Notes: generated by a model from the letters alone, not told the origin. Shown: positions 26,604 through 35,972, numbered from the stretch's first letter. The stretch is DNA of 64,000 bases from Paenibacillus xylanexedens (GCF_007676705.1 NZ_VEBF01000010.1:88818-152817), one strand, 5' to 3'. A program made the numbers and translations.

Positions 26604-27701
26604 TTACTTGCTTCCCGTTACGTCACTGAAAGGTTCTGTACCTTTAGGAAGAAGTTCTTTATACGTAAATGGCATTTCGGGGAATCCCTCTGCGTATGCC
26701 GTATATTCATACAACTGGAAGAACACAACTACACCCGTCGGTGTCACATAGAAATCTTGATCTTTGTTTAACCCTTTGTAACCTTCGAGGTAGCCACCGC
26801 GAGCTTTCAGTTGTTCGCCCACTTTTTTACTCAATGTCTCGCGTATGGTTTTGTTATTTTGCAGCACATCATCTAACGTAAGCTCCTTGCCTGTGTCCAG
26901 TGCAAAGGTGTGGCCTGTACGGTATGTCATACCATGAGCGCCAGCATAATCCTCGTATCGTTGTGTAATGAGTCCCAGTACGCCTCTTTCATTGTAGGTC
27001 ACCACATAAGAGCTTTCAAATGCATATGGACGGTCGGCTGTCGCTCCACCAAACTCAGATGTCTGTTTCTTGAAGTGGGCTACATATGCATCTACTTCGT
27101 CTTTCAACACTTTGTTGATCGCTGCTTCAGCCTCTTTGCTAGCAAGGCCACTCACCTGCGGATATTGAACATCCACTTCAGCATTTTTCACTGTGACATT
27201 GACTGTCGCCGCTTTAACTTTCACACTATTTTGTTTCACCTTGCTGAGCGTCAACGTTTTGGTTTTGCCATCCCAATTCCCCTGTACACCCAGATAATCT
27301 CTCATTGCTGAGAATGGAATATACAATCTGCCGTTGATCAGCTTGGCGTCCACTTGAGGATAATAGTTGTTTATTCTGACACTTGGTTGACCATCCATAA
27401 GACTAATTGTCATGGTGTTATTGGCTGCTGTCAGAGCATATTCTTTGGTCTTCGCATCATATTTCAGCGTTCCACCTGCTACATCTTTGACTGCCGTAAG
27501 AGATACCCAGGTTGAACCACCTTGAAGGAGTCCTTTTTGAGTCAGTGTTTTCCCACCCGATTTCAGAGTCACCTCAGCCGGGGTTGTCACTTTCGAGGAT
27601 ACAGAAGCCGCTTGAACTGAACTATCCTGCCACACCGCACCGCTTCCTACAATAATTCCTGCTGCAAGCAGCGCACTTGTCCATTTTTTCCATGATGTCA
27701 T
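26604..27701 (-). CDS. Exported protein with copper-amine-oxidase-N domain and DUF4163/DUF3298 (RsiV-like) region
   Basis: This 365-residue protein begins with a signal peptide (KKWTSALLAAGIIVGSGAVW, cleavage probably after VQAA). Residues about 40-155 form a copper-amine-oxidase-N (stalk) domain with typical STWVSLTAVKDVAGGTLKYD and RLYIPFSAMRDYLG. The C-terminal part (about 160-365) carries AYVAHFKKQTSE, YEDYAGAHGMTYRTGHTF and YEYTAYAEGFPEMPFTYKEL, the pattern of the lysozyme-binding anti-sigma factor RsiV and its soluble relatives. No transmembrane anchor follows the signal peptide, so it is secreted or wall-bound. The ligand is unknown; lysozyme-like or glycan binding is inference. Confidence 0.8.
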   Translation of the reverse strand: MTSWKKWTSALLAAGIIVGSGAVWQDSSVQAASVSSKVTTPAEVTLKSGGKTLTQKGLLQGGSTWVSLTAVKDVAGGTLKYDAKTKEYALTAANNTMTISLMDGQPSVRINNYYPQVDAKLINGRLYIPFSAMRDYLGVQGNWDGKTKTLTLSKVKQNSVKVKAATVNVTVKNAEVDVQYPQVSGLASKEAEAAINKVLKDEVDAYVAHFKKQTSEFGGATADRPYAFESSYVVTYNERGVLGLITQRYEDYAGAHGMTYRTGHTFALDTGKELTLDDVLQNNKTIRETLSKKVGEQLKARGGYLEGYKGLNKDQDFYVTPTGVVVFFQLYEYTAYAEGFPEMPFTYKELLPKGTEPFSDVTGSK

Positions 27702-28087
27702 ATATAAAACTCCTCTCTGAATTCACAATTAGGGATCATTGCGTATGTAATCTTGACCTGTTCGTATATCTCATACGCTCACCTCTCTATTATAATTAAC
27801 CCGATTTCAGAAAGGTTTACAGCTCCAGTTACAATCTTGATGGATATCAGCCGGAAAATAGAACGGGATATGACCTTTTTGTCACGAACAACTGTACAAA
27901 AAAGATACCAAAATACAGCATTTTGTGTAGCTTCTAAAAGGTACCCTCCTATCTAACTTCATCAAAGTTTGCTTTTCCAACAAAAAAAGACTCTGTCCAC
28001 AGGACAAAGTCTTTGTCATTATTCGTTGTACCCTTCAAATGACACTTGAAAAGGTTACTTGAGCTTACAATCTTAGTTCGATCTTGT
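27702..28087. other. 386-base gap between two exported-protein genes
   Basis: It contains the terminator of the SIMPL-domain gene at its right end and should hold the promoter of the downstream exported-protein gene near 27720-27800. No coding sequence with a ribosome site was found. Confidence 0.55.
27981..28014 (-). terminator. Terminator of the SIMPL-domain gene
   Basis: On the minus strand AAAGACTTTGTCC, short loop, GGACAGAGTCTTT followed by seven T. Confidence 0.88.
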
Positions 28088-28840
28088 TTATTTCATTTCA
28101 TACGTAATATTCAGGATCGTGCTTACTTTAACTTGGCCTGTTTCAATCTCCGTGCCACCTGCTGTATCTTGTGCTTTGGACATCAACGCCTCGCTTGCAT
28201 AGAATACAGGCACATTGGCATCGCCTTGGCTCACGGAAAGAACAGCACCCAGTTGACGTTTAACTGCTTTTGCAATGGCGCCAGCTTTCACATCTGCATT
28301 GGCAACAGCTTTCTCAATCACTTGGGACTCATAACTTTCCGGATTTTCTACAGTGAAGCGCACGTTCTCAATGTTATTAGCACCTGCCCCCGAAGCAGCA
28401 TCGAGCAACTCGCCGATTTTGTCCATTTCACGATATGTGATCGTCAGCGTATGATGCGCTGTGTATCCTTTTACTTGTTGTCCTTCTTTTTCGCTATACG
28501 TGTAATTGGGTTGTACAGAGAATTGACTGGTTTGAATGTCGTCTGTACTGATCTTCCACGTATTCTTGAGCAGATTGGTTACTTTGGAAACTTTAGCAGC
28601 ATTGGCTTTTTGGGCAGATGCAGCTGTCTCCGCAGTACTGTTCACACCAATGGACAGATAAGCGATATCAGGTTTAACCTGAATCTCACCTTTACCCACC
28701 ACATTAATTACATTCTGTTGTACACCCTGAACCTCTGCAGCGTAAGCATAGTTACTTGGTGTAACCCATGCTGTTCCTCCAACAAGCAACGTACTTGCCA
28801 CCAGCACCGCACCGAACGGTTTCATCCATTGTTTACCCAT
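28088..28840 (-). CDS. Exported SIMPL-domain (DUF541) protein
   Basis: A 250-residue protein with a signal peptide (KPFGAVLVASTLLVGGTAWV, cleavage near YAYAAE). A SIMPL/DUF541 domain follows: VVGKGEIQVKPDIAYLSIGV at about residues 47-66, KISTDDIQTSQFSVQPNYTY and the C-terminal KVSTILNITYEMK. Relatives such as E. coli YggE and Brucella BP26 form ring-shaped periplasmic or surface assemblies linked to oxidative-stress phenotypes. The start ATG 28840 has AAGGAGG eight bases upstream; GTG immediately before it is an alternative. Flanked by terminators, it is transcribed alone. Confidence 0.87.
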   Translation of the reverse strand: MGKQWMKPFGAVLVASTLLVGGTAWVTPSNYAYAAEVQGVQQNVINVVGKGEIQVKPDIAYLSIGVNSTAETAASAQKANAAKVSKVTNLLKNTWKISTDDIQTSQFSVQPNYTYSEKEGQQVKGYTAHHTLTITYREMDKIGELLDAASGAGANNIENVRFTVENPESYESQVIEKAVANADVKAGAIAKAVKRQLGAVLSVSQGDANVPVFYASEALMSKAQDTAGGTEIETGQVKVSTILNITYEMK

Positions 28841-28952
28841 CACGATAGCCTCCTTATGTGTTAACATCTCAAACGTTAAGCAATTTGATACCTTAACAGA
28901 CGGGACAAATTCCATAATGTTGCACTTGACGATCGTAAAAACGGTAAAAACG

Positions 28953-28976
28953 CAAAAAAGCCCCTTTCGGGACTTC
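28953..28976 (-). terminator. Terminator of the HPr-family gene
   Basis: On the minus strand AAGTCCC, loop GAAA, GGGGCTT followed by TTTT. Confidence 0.8.
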
Positions 28977-28998
28977 TTCATTGAATTCAAGCATAGTC

Positions 28999-29268
28999 TT
29001 ATTGGTTTTCAAGCTCTTCCTTGCTTACCAGACTAACTAAAGCGTTTACAGCCTGTTCGGCATCCGCGCCTTCTGCACTAATATGGATTTCCGTACCTGT
29101 GCTAATCGCAAGGCTCATGATCCCCATGATACTTTTTGCATTAACTTTTTTGTCGTCCTTCTCGACGAACACTTCAGATGAGTACTTATTCGCTTCTTGA
29201 ACGAAAAGTGCCGCAGGTCTGGCATGGAGACCCGTTTTCAAACGGACAACTACCGGGTGCTTTGTCAT
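28999..29268 (-). CDS. HPr-family phosphocarrier at the crh locus, His15 present
   Basis: This 89-residue HPr-fold protein has the active-site histidine in GLHARPAA (His15) and the regulatory serine in NAKSIMGIMS (Ser46). It lies downstream of whiA, exactly where B. subtilis has crh. Crh lacks His15 and serves only as a CcpA cofactor; this protein keeps both phosphorylation sites and so could act in sugar transport and in catabolite repression. Ser46 is the target of HPr kinase, encoded at 59363-60301. A terminator lies between whiA and this gene, so it is transcribed separately. GGGGGTAAG precedes the ATG. Naming it ptsH or crh needs the rest of the genome. Confidence 0.9.
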   Translation of the reverse strand: MTKHPVVVRLKTGLHARPAALFVQEANKYSSEVFVEKDDKKVNAKSIMGIMSLAISTGTEIHISAEGADAEQAVNALVSLVSKEELENQ

Positions 29269-29359
29269 GGAAACTTACCCCCTATTATGAAATCTAGACA
29301 TTAAATACACAATTATATTTATACAACATTATAACATTAACCCGTGCAGGACACTAGAA

Positions 29360-29436
29360 GAAAAAACTCAGGCAACTTTGGAGGGCATAATCATGCCCCA
29401 TTTTGCCTTTTGTACATCGCACCAAGTTACCTGAGT
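29360..29436 (-). terminator. Terminator of the glcK-rapZ-yvcK-whiA operon, with nested hairpin
   Basis: On the minus strand ACTCAGGTAACTTGG pairs with CCAAAGTTGCCTGAGT and runs into TTTTT. The loop contains a second perfect hairpin (GGGCAT, loop, ATGCCC). Confidence 0.8.
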
Positions 29437-29527
29437 AACTCTTCTCGCTCCTTAACAGCTAACTAAACCGACGGTTTGTTCCATAACATCAAACGACCTT
29501 GTTAATTTACCCTACTACGTATTAACC

Positions 29528-30466
29528 TTAACCATACCGTTCTGCTCGTACTTTTTCAGCCAGTTCATCAATTTTACGAAGCCGGTGGTTTACACCCGAC
29601 TTGCTGACTGTACCTTTCAGGAGTTCTCCCACTTCCTTCAGGTTGATATCCGGATGCGCCAGTCGAACCTCCGCAACTTCACGAAGCTTCTCAGGCAACG
29701 ATTCCAGACCAACTTCCTTTTGCAACAACCGGATATTATCAATTTGTCTTACCGCCGCTCCGATTGTCTTATTCAAGTTAGCGGTCTCGCAATTGACAAT
29801 CCGGTTAACGGAGTTACGCATGTCTCGCATGATTCGTACGTCTTCAAACTTGAACAAGGCCTGATGAGCACCAATGATGCTGAGCAGCTCAATGATTTTC
29901 TCGCCTTCCTTAATGTATAGGATGAATCCTTTTTTCCTTTCTATACACCGGGCATTCAGATGAAATTCATTGGCCAGATCAACCAGTGCCTGACAGTGTT
30001 CCTCATACATGGACGCAATCTCCAGATGGTAGGAAGAACCTTCCGGATTATTAACCGATCCACCTGCCAGAAATGCACCGCGAAGATAGGCCCTTTTACA
30101 ACAGTTTTGCTGAAACAACTCTGCATTGATCCCTGGTGTAAACAGAAAGCCTTCAGATACAATATGAAGACTATTGAGAATCTCTTGTACCATGGTTGGA
30201 ATACGAACAATATATACATTGTTCTTTTTCAGCCGCATTTTTTTGCGGACCAGTAATTCCGTATGCACTTGAAAATGCTTTTTAAGCAGAGAGTATGCCC
30301 GTCTTGCAATGGCGGCATTCTCCGTCGAAATATCCAAGATGACTTTTTTATTCGATAACTGCACCGCACCAAGCATACGGATGAGGGCTGAAAGTTCCGC
30401 CTTTTCGCAGCACGGTTCGCTCTCGATCATGGTTAACTCTTTTTTGGTCTGTGCTGCAAACGACAT
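29528..30466 (-). CDS. whiA: WhiA, divisome/sporulation-associated DNA-binding protein
   Basis: A 312-residue protein with an N-terminal degenerate LAGLIDADG homing-endonuclease fold (SFAAQTKKELTMIE, RAYLRGAFLAGGSVNNPE) and a C-terminal WhiA HTH (LKEVGELLKGTVSKSGVNHR). WhiA is essential for sporulation septation in Streptomyces and affects division and chromosome segregation in B. subtilis without a clear regulon. GAGGTGA lies 8 bases before the ATG. Six bases separate it from yvcK, so it is co-transcribed. Confidence 0.96.
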   Translation of the reverse strand: MSFAAQTKKELTMIESEPCCEKAELSALIRMLGAVQLSNKKVILDISTENAAIARRAYSLLKKHFQVHTELLVRKKMRLKKNNVYIVRIPTMVQEILNSLHIVSEGFLFTPGINAELFQQNCCKRAYLRGAFLAGGSVNNPEGSSYHLEIASMYEEHCQALVDLANEFHLNARCIERKKGFILYIKEGEKIIELLSIIGAHQALFKFEDVRIMRDMRNSVNRIVNCETANLNKTIGAAVRQIDNIRLLQKEVGLESLPEKLREVAEVRLAHPDINLKEVGELLKGTVSKSGVNHRLRKIDELAEKVRAERYG

Positions 30467-30472
30467 GGGACT

Positions 30473-31459
30473 TCACCTCTTCCGTAACATCCAATTTTGT
30501 ACCAGTTGGTAGATGTGATGACTTAGCTTGTCGGCATCATGACGCAGATAGGTTTTGAACAGAACAAGCGTATCTGCAACCACCTGATAGCCAGCACTTT
30601 CGAGTACATTCATATCCAGTACAACCGGTTTCGCTCCTTTTTCCGCATACTTATTCTGTACTTGCAGCGGAATATCACCATTATTTACGATAACATAGTC
30701 GAAGAGCTGATGACCTATATGCTCGTGTACCGCCTTAAGGTGGTCACTTACTGTATAGTTATCTGTTTCTCCCGGCTGTGTCATGACATTACAGATAAAC
30801 ATCTTCACCGCATCAGCCTCTACCACAGCCTCAGCCAGCTTCGGTACGAGTAGATTGGGAAGGATGCTGGTATATAGGCTACCAGGCCCGATTAGAATCG
30901 CGTCAGCTTGACGAATGGCCTCTACCGCCTCTGGCAACGGCTCCACGTGATCCGGTTCAAGGAAAACGCGCTTGATGCGTCCGCCTGCTTCAGGGATCTT
31001 GGACTCACCTGTAATAATTGTCCCATCTTCCATCTCAGCATGCAACACAACGGCCTGACCAGCAGCTGGTAATACCTCACCTCGAACGGCAAACACGCGG
31101 CTAAGTTCCCGCACCGCGGTCACGAAGTCGCCCGAAATATCCGTCATTGCAGCCAAAATCAAATTCCCCAAGCTGTGGCCTGCAAGCCCCGCGCCTGTAT
31201 TAAAACGGTACTTTAACATATCTGAAAGCAATGGTTCTACATCAGCCAGTGCCGTAAGCACGTTGCGAATGTCGCCCGGAGGCGGCATTTGTAGCTCATT
31301 GCGCAGGATGCCTGAACTTCCACCATCATCTGCAACTGTGACGATGGCCGTGATATCCAGCGGCTTCTCTTTCAAACCGCGCAACATCACGGATAATCCG
31401 GTTCCGCCGCCCATTACAACTATTCTCGGACGTTCTCTTCGTGGTCCGGCCTCTTTCAT
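30473..31459 (-). CDS. yvcK: YvcK-family gluconeogenesis/morphogenesis factor
   Basis: A 328-residue protein of the CofD-like UPF0052 family. It has VVMGGGTGLSVMLRGLKE (residues about 14-31), ADDGGSSGILR, PPGDIRNVL and LIGPGSLYTSILPNLLV. YvcK binds UDP-sugars such as UDP-GlcNAc and is needed for growth and shape on gluconeogenic carbon in B. subtilis. It lies 13 bases behind rapZ and 6 before whiA. The start ATG 31459 has GAGGGTGAAGGG upstream. Confidence 0.95.
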   Translation of the reverse strand: MKEAGPRRERPRIVVMGGGTGLSVMLRGLKEKPLDITAIVTVADDGGSSGILRNELQMPPPGDIRNVLTALADVEPLLSDMLKYRFNTGAGLAGHSLGNLILAAMTDISGDFVTAVRELSRVFAVRGEVLPAAGQAVVLHAEMEDGTIITGESKIPEAGGRIKRVFLEPDHVEPLPEAVEAIRQADAILIGPGSLYTSILPNLLVPKLAEAVVEADAVKMFICNVMTQPGETDNYTVSDHLKAVHEHIGHQLFDYVIVNNGDIPLQVQNKYAEKGAKPVVLDMNVLESAGYQVVADTLVLFKTYLRHDADKLSHHIYQLVQNWMLRKR

Positions 31460-31472
31460 CCCTTCACCCTCT

Positions 31473-32372
31473 TCAATGACGGTCCCGGTCAGCGTCGCGA
31501 TGGCTCACGGTGACAGCTTCAGTCTCGCTGCTTCCCAACATCTTGCCCAAATATTCCGATATTGCTACCGAACGATGCTTGCCTCCGGTACAGCCGATTC
31601 CAATAATAACCTGGCTTTTGCCTTCCTTCCGGTATTGCGGAATCAGGAAATGCAGCATATCCAGCAGTTTCGTCAGAAACGCCTGTGTCTCCGGCCATTT
31701 CATGACATATTCATACACATCACTATTCTGCCCCGTATTCGGACGCAAATGATCAATATAATGCGGATTCGGTAAAAAACGTACATCAAACACCAGATCG
31801 GCATCGATTGGAATGCCATACTTGAATCCGAACGACGTAATATTCACCGACAGCATTTGGCTTTCCAGATGAGAAAAGCGAGATATGATGCGCTCTTTCA
31901 GTTGAGCAGGCTTCATCGTACTTGTATTCAGTACCTGAGTTGCAGAGTTTTTGAGTTCCTCCAACATCTTGCGCTCCAGCCGGATGCCGTCCAGCGGCAT
32001 GCCCTCAGGAGCCAGCGGATGTCTGCGCCTGCTTTCTTTGTAACGCTGAACAAGTACAGAATCTGTAGCATCCAGGAATAAAATTTCGCAATGAATGGTA
32101 AAATGATCTTTAATATAGTTCAAAGACTCGGACAGAGCTGTAAAGAATTCACGCCCGCGCAGATCGATAACCAATGCAACTTTACCAATCTTGCCATTTG
32201 ACTGTTCAATCAGTTCCGCAAATTTTGGAATCAATACCGGCGGCAGATTATCCACACAGAAGAAACCCAGATCCTCCAGGCTCTGTACTGCAATCGTTTT
32301 ACCTGCTCCGGACATGCCCGTAATGATAATGAGCGTGGCGCCTGTGCCTGGTGAGCCTTCACCTTCAAGCAT
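31473..32372 (-). CDS. rapZ: RapZ-family nucleotide-binding protein (YvcJ)
   Basis: A 299-residue protein with Walker A GMSGAGKT (residues about 19-26) and a DRKR-like Walker B region (DLRGREFF). The C-terminal IGIGCTGGKHRSVAISEYL block, the part of E. coli RapZ that binds the sRNA GlmZ, is conserved. In B. subtilis YvcJ hydrolyses GTP and affects competence. AAGGAGG lies before the ATG at 32372. It heads the conserved rapZ-yvcK-whiA trio, with a glucokinase 51 bases upstream. Confidence 0.95.
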   Translation of the reverse strand: MLEGEGSPGTGATLIIITGMSGAGKTIAVQSLEDLGFFCVDNLPPVLIPKFAELIEQSNGKIGKVALVIDLRGREFFTALSESLNYIKDHFTIHCEILFLDATDSVLVQRYKESRRRHPLAPEGMPLDGIRLERKMLEELKNSATQVLNTSTMKPAQLKERIISRFSHLESQMLSVNITSFGFKYGIPIDADLVFDVRFLPNPHYIDHLRPNTGQNSDVYEYVMKWPETQAFLTKLLDMLHFLIPQYRKEGKSQVIIGIGCTGGKHRSVAISEYLGKMLGSSETEAVTVSHRDADRDRH

Positions 32373-32423
32373 AAATGTCCCCTCCTTATCATATTGCTGT
32401 CTTCATATATTGTTACGAGGTTA

Positions 32424-33374
32424 CTAGGAACGCAAGAGAAGACCTGCTGCACCCACAATACCTGCATTATTACCAAGTGTAGCTTCCAGAATCTGAACCC
32501 CTTCTTGCAGTGGCTCCGGTGTCAACTTAGCAAATACGGTACGGATTTCATCGAACAAGAAATTACCTGCTTTGGATACGCCACCACCGATGATGAACAT
32601 CTCCGGGTTAATGACAGCCGCTACAGTAGCCATGGACTTGCCCAGGTAGAAGGCCGCACGGTTTACGATGCGCTGTGCCACTTCATCGCCTGCCTTCGCA
32701 GCATCGAATACTTCCTTGGCTGCAATCTTGTCGACGAGTGCCAGTGACGTATGATCACCACGTTCTACTGCATCCTTCGCCATACGGATAATTCCTGTTG
32801 CAGACGATACCGTTTCAACACATCCCATTTTACCACATCCGCACTTGATGGCCTCCAGATCAGGTACAACACTGATATGACCCAGTTCTCCCGCCATACC
32901 CGAGAATCCCTGATAGATGTTGCCATTCAGGATCAAGCCTCCGCCAACACCCGTACCGAGTGTATAACATACGCAATTATCTACGCCTTTGCCGGCACCT
33001 GCCCATACTTCACCCAGTGCAGCTACATTGGCATCGTTATCTATTTTGATTGGCTTGCCCAGACGTTCTTCCAGAATCGAACGAATGGCCACATTCCGAA
33101 ATCCGATGTTAGGGGCATGAACGATAATTCCCTCACGTACATTCGTGAAACCGGCCACTCCAGCACCTACACCCTCAAGCTGTTCCCAACTGTAAGGTGA
33201 TTCGGCTACGATATGTCGGACATACTTCTCGATGTTGGCGATGACCGTGTCTACGCCCTTATCCACTTCAGTCGGTCCTTCATACGTATGCATTAGCTGA
33301 CCTTGTTCATCGCATATACCGACCTTGATTGCTGTTCCGCCGAGATCGACCCCAACGTAGATTTTCTCAGACAT
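32424..33374 (-). CDS. glcK: Glucokinase, ROK family
   Basis: A 316-residue sugar kinase. The ATP phosphate site GVDLGGTAIKVGICD is at residues about 5-19, the catalytic Asp is in IDNDANVAALGE, and the ROK zinc-binding cysteine cluster HISV...CGCGKMGCVET is present (HISVVPDLEAIKCGCGKMGC). It phosphorylates glucose to glucose-6-phosphate in the cytoplasm. The ATG 33374 has AAGGTGG eight bases upstream; the GTG four codons earlier lies in that site. It is first in the operon with rapZ-yvcK-whiA, tying glucose entry to regulators of carbon flux. Confidence 0.93.
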   Translation of the reverse strand: MSEKIYVGVDLGGTAIKVGICDEQGQLMHTYEGPTEVDKGVDTVIANIEKYVRHIVAESPYSWEQLEGVGAGVAGFTNVREGIIVHAPNIGFRNVAIRSILEERLGKPIKIDNDANVAALGEVWAGAGKGVDNCVCYTLGTGVGGGLILNGNIYQGFSGMAGELGHISVVPDLEAIKCGCGKMGCVETVSSATGIIRMAKDAVERGDHTSLALVDKIAAKEVFDAAKAGDEVAQRIVNRAAFYLGKSMATVAAVINPEMFIIGGGVSKAGNFLFDEIRTVFAKLTPEPLQEGVQILEATLGNNAGIVGAAGLLLRS

Positions 33375-33818
33375 GCTGCAAGCCACCTTTATCTATCTAA
33401 AATAGTTTAAGTCCTACGTACCAACTATAATTGAAGGATACGCCTGGGTCAAGACGATAAGACCTTGGATACTCCATGCTCCGTTAGGGTTGTGAACCAC
33501 ATCACACACCATTATTGAATACGTATACATCCTCATTACCTTCAATTATAAACGCACGCTTAATTCCTTCCTCCATAACAGAGGAAGCCTCAACTCATGA
33601 TATTGCATCTACACTCGTTCCATTCGTAAAAGATGATCATCGTCACCTCAGAGTGGTGACCCATCTCACTCACCCCACCACCTGTCATTCTCATGTAGAG
33701 AACTACCGAATGACGGTATTGCCAACACAAAAGCGCCCTCCACAGATGGAAGACGCCCTTACTTTTTCGAAATATCTGAAGTTGTTCAATTGGATTGAAC
33801 TCGGTTGATATTCTTACG
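33375..33818. other. 444-base gap before glcK; terminator of the AI-2E-family gene
   Basis: It holds the terminator of the upstream permease gene (33728-33760) and presumably the glcK operon promoter between 33400 and 33520. I could not identify confident promoter hexamers or a coding sequence. Confidence 0.55.
33728..33760 (-). terminator. Terminator of the AI-2E-family permease gene
   Basis: On the minus strand GCGTCTTCC pairs with GGAGGGCGC (two G-U pairs) and is followed by TTTTGTGTT. Confidence 0.6.
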
Positions 33819-34859
33819 TTATAATTTCGTTTCCACACGTACCGGCTCTTCTGTCTTCTCCATCTTGTTCACATCCAGAATATCGAGCAGGAAGACGAAG
33901 ATTGGAATACCAATGATCAGTCCCCAGATCCCCAGGAAGTGTTGCGATAGAATCAGTACAATAAAGGTGTAGAACATCGGCAATTTGGTCTTGTGTGCCA
34001 TGAGCTTCGGATTCAGGAAGTAAGTCTCCAGCGCATGGATGATAATGATTATGATGATCACGATAATACTCAGTTTCAGTCCACCCATCTGATACCCAAT
34101 CAGACAGAGCGGCACCAGAGAGATGATCACCCCTGCCACAGGCACCAAACTTAACATAAATACGAGAATGGTCAATGCGAACAAATACGGATATCCGAGA
34201 ATCCAGAGCCCCAGCATCGTCAGCACCGTATTGAATACAGCAATCAACAATTGCGCTTCAATAACTTTACCGAAAGAAGAAACGAATTTATCGCCCAGGT
34301 AAGCTACTTCCGTATAAAACCATCCGATTTTGCTTGTTTTGAACTTGGACGTGAATTTGGAAATCTCCTGCTTCTGCAACAAGAAGAACAGACTCAGAAT
34401 GATAACGAGTAGTATAAACTCCAACCATTTGCTCAATGCGAAAATATATTTCAATGCATCATTGGTATAATTTTTGATATCGAAGGATTGAAGGTAACCC
34501 GCAATCTTGGAGGCAAAATTATCACCATCTGCACTGTCCAGAAATTTCATAATCTCGTTCGTCAACTGAACGACCTGATCCACAATCCGCGGTGAATATC
34601 TGGATATACCAAGTACAATCACTGCGATAACGATCATATAGAGCAGGATGACCACGACTTTATAATTGACTGGAAATAGCCGATTCAGACCACCTGTAAT
34701 GAAATGCTGTAGCCTGTTCATGACATAGGTCACCAGGAACAACAGCAGAATCATGTGAAGCATACTCCCCATACTGAACAAAATTAAACAGAATAAGAGC
34801 AGAATCAAAAACCGTCTCACTGTTGCATTTTGTAACCAATCTTTTATCATTTCCCCCAA
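33819..34859 (-). CDS. AI-2E family transporter (PF01594)
   Basis: A roughly 346-residue multispanning membrane protein. It has the paired N-terminal helices (FLILLLFCLILFSMGSMLHM, then LLLFLVTYVMNRL), a long central soluble loop (about residues 95-140) and a C-terminal helix cluster with the family-typical LVPVAGVIISLVPLCLIGY and GIWGLIIGIPIFVFLLDI. Members export autoinducer-2, Na+ or other solutes, so the substrate is open. A striking run of seven isoleucines lies near residue 275. The start is uncertain: TTG 34859 is six bases from GAGGTG, while the ATG 34850 has only a GGGGG too close to it. Confidence 0.82.
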   Translation of the reverse strand: MGEMIKDWLQNATVRRFLILLLFCLILFSMGSMLHMILLLFLVTYVMNRLQHFITGGLNRLFPVNYKVVVILLYMIVIAVIVLGISRYSPRIVDQVVQLTNEIMKFLDSADGDNFASKIAGYLQSFDIKNYTNDALKYIFALSKWLEFILLVIILSLFFLLQKQEISKFTSKFKTSKIGWFYTEVAYLGDKFVSSFGKVIEAQLLIAVFNTVLTMLGLWILGYPYLFALTILVFMLSLVPVAGVIISLVPLCLIGYQMGGLKLSIIVIIIIIIIHALETYFLNPKLMAHKTKLPMFYTFIVLILSQHFLGIWGLIIGIPIFVFLLDILDVNKMEKTEEPVRVETKL

Positions 34860-34917
34860 AATCTTCACCTCACAGCTAATATGCCCCATATGTATACGAA
34901 CTCATGCCCACTGTAGT

Positions 34918-34946
34918 TTCAAAAAAAGAGAAGCCTTCCGGCTTCT
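34918..34946 (-). terminator. Terminator of trxB
   Basis: GAGAAGCC, loop GGAA, GGCTTCTC followed by seven T on the minus strand. Confidence 0.92.
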
Positions 34947-35012
34947 CTCATTTCATGAGACTTCCCGTTGTCTCTTATTCCTAGCCTATGCCTAACCTCA
35001 CGGATGTCATGC

Positions 35013-35972
35013 TTACTTATCCAACGTTTCGCTCCAGTCATGCACAATGCTTCCTTCAAGGAATTTCTCGCAATCCATCGCAGCCATACAACCTGATCCG
35101 GCTGCCGTAATGGCTTGGCGATACTTCGTATCCTGAACATCACCACAGGCAAATACACCCGGAATATTGGTCTCCGTTGTTCCCGGTTTAACCACAACAT
35201 AACCATGTTCGTCCAGTGTGATCGCATTACCCAGGAATCCGGTATTTGGCGTGTGACCAATGGCGACGAATACGCCATCCGCTTCAAGCAACTCTTCTTG
35301 CCCCGTCTCATTATTGCGTACCTTCAGCCCTTTGACACCCATTGCTTCAGGCACGACCTCAAGTGGAGTACGGTTCAGCGCCCACTTCACCTTCTCATTG
35401 CTGCGAGCCCGATCCTGCATAATCTTGGATGCACGCAACTCATCACGACGGTGAACCAATGTGACGTCCGTTGCAAAACGAGTCAGGAAGCTCGCTTCCT
35501 CCATTGCGGAGTCACCACCGCCCACGACCACGATCTTTTTGCCACGGAAGAAGAAACCGTCACATGTTGCACATGTACTTACACCACGTCCCACATTTTC
35601 CTGCTCGCCCGGAATACCGAGGTAACGAGCAGAAGCACCTGTGGAGATAATAATCGATTCAGCTTCCAATTCACCGATTCCGCCAACCTTGATCTTGAAA
35701 GGCTGTTTGCTGAAATCAACTTCTTCCACCCAACCGTTTTTGAATTCCGCTCCAAAACGTTCTGCTTGCTTACGCATATTGTCCATCAATTCAGGACCCA
35801 TGATACCTTGCGGGAAACCAGGGAAATTCTCAACTTCCGTAGTCGTCGTCAATTGACCACCCGGCTGAAGACCTTCGATAACCAGTGGGTTCAGATTAGC
35901 ACGAGCCAGATATATCGCTGCTGTCAGACCCGCAGGTCCCGTTCCGATCACAATCGTTCTGTATTTAGACAT
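35013..35972 (-). CDS. trxB: Thioredoxin-disulfide reductase
   Basis: A 319-residue flavoprotein that passes electrons from NADPH to thioredoxin. It has the FAD site VIGTGPAGLTAAIYLAR (residues 8-24), the redox-active STCATCDGFFF (Cys pair about 135/138), the NADPH site VVVGGGDSAMEEA and the C-terminal FAD segment FACGDVQDTKYRQAITAAGSG. CAAGGAGG precedes the ATG. It lies between the AI-2E-type gene and the TPR gene, matching the yvcD-trxB-yvcIJKL order of B. subtilis, with its own terminator. Confidence 0.97.
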   Translation of the reverse strand: MSKYRTIVIGTGPAGLTAAIYLARANLNPLVIEGLQPGGQLTTTTEVENFPGFPQGIMGPELMDNMRKQAERFGAEFKNGWVEEVDFSKQPFKIKVGGIGELEAESIIISTGASARYLGIPGEQENVGRGVSTCATCDGFFFRGKKIVVVGGGDSAMEEASFLTRFATDVTLVHRRDELRASKIMQDRARSNEKVKWALNRTPLEVVPEAMGVKGLKVRNNETGQEELLEADGVFVAIGHTPNTGFLGNAITLDEHGYVVVKPGTTETNIPGVFACGDVQDTKYRQAITAAGSGCMAAMDCEKFLEGSIVHDWSETLDK

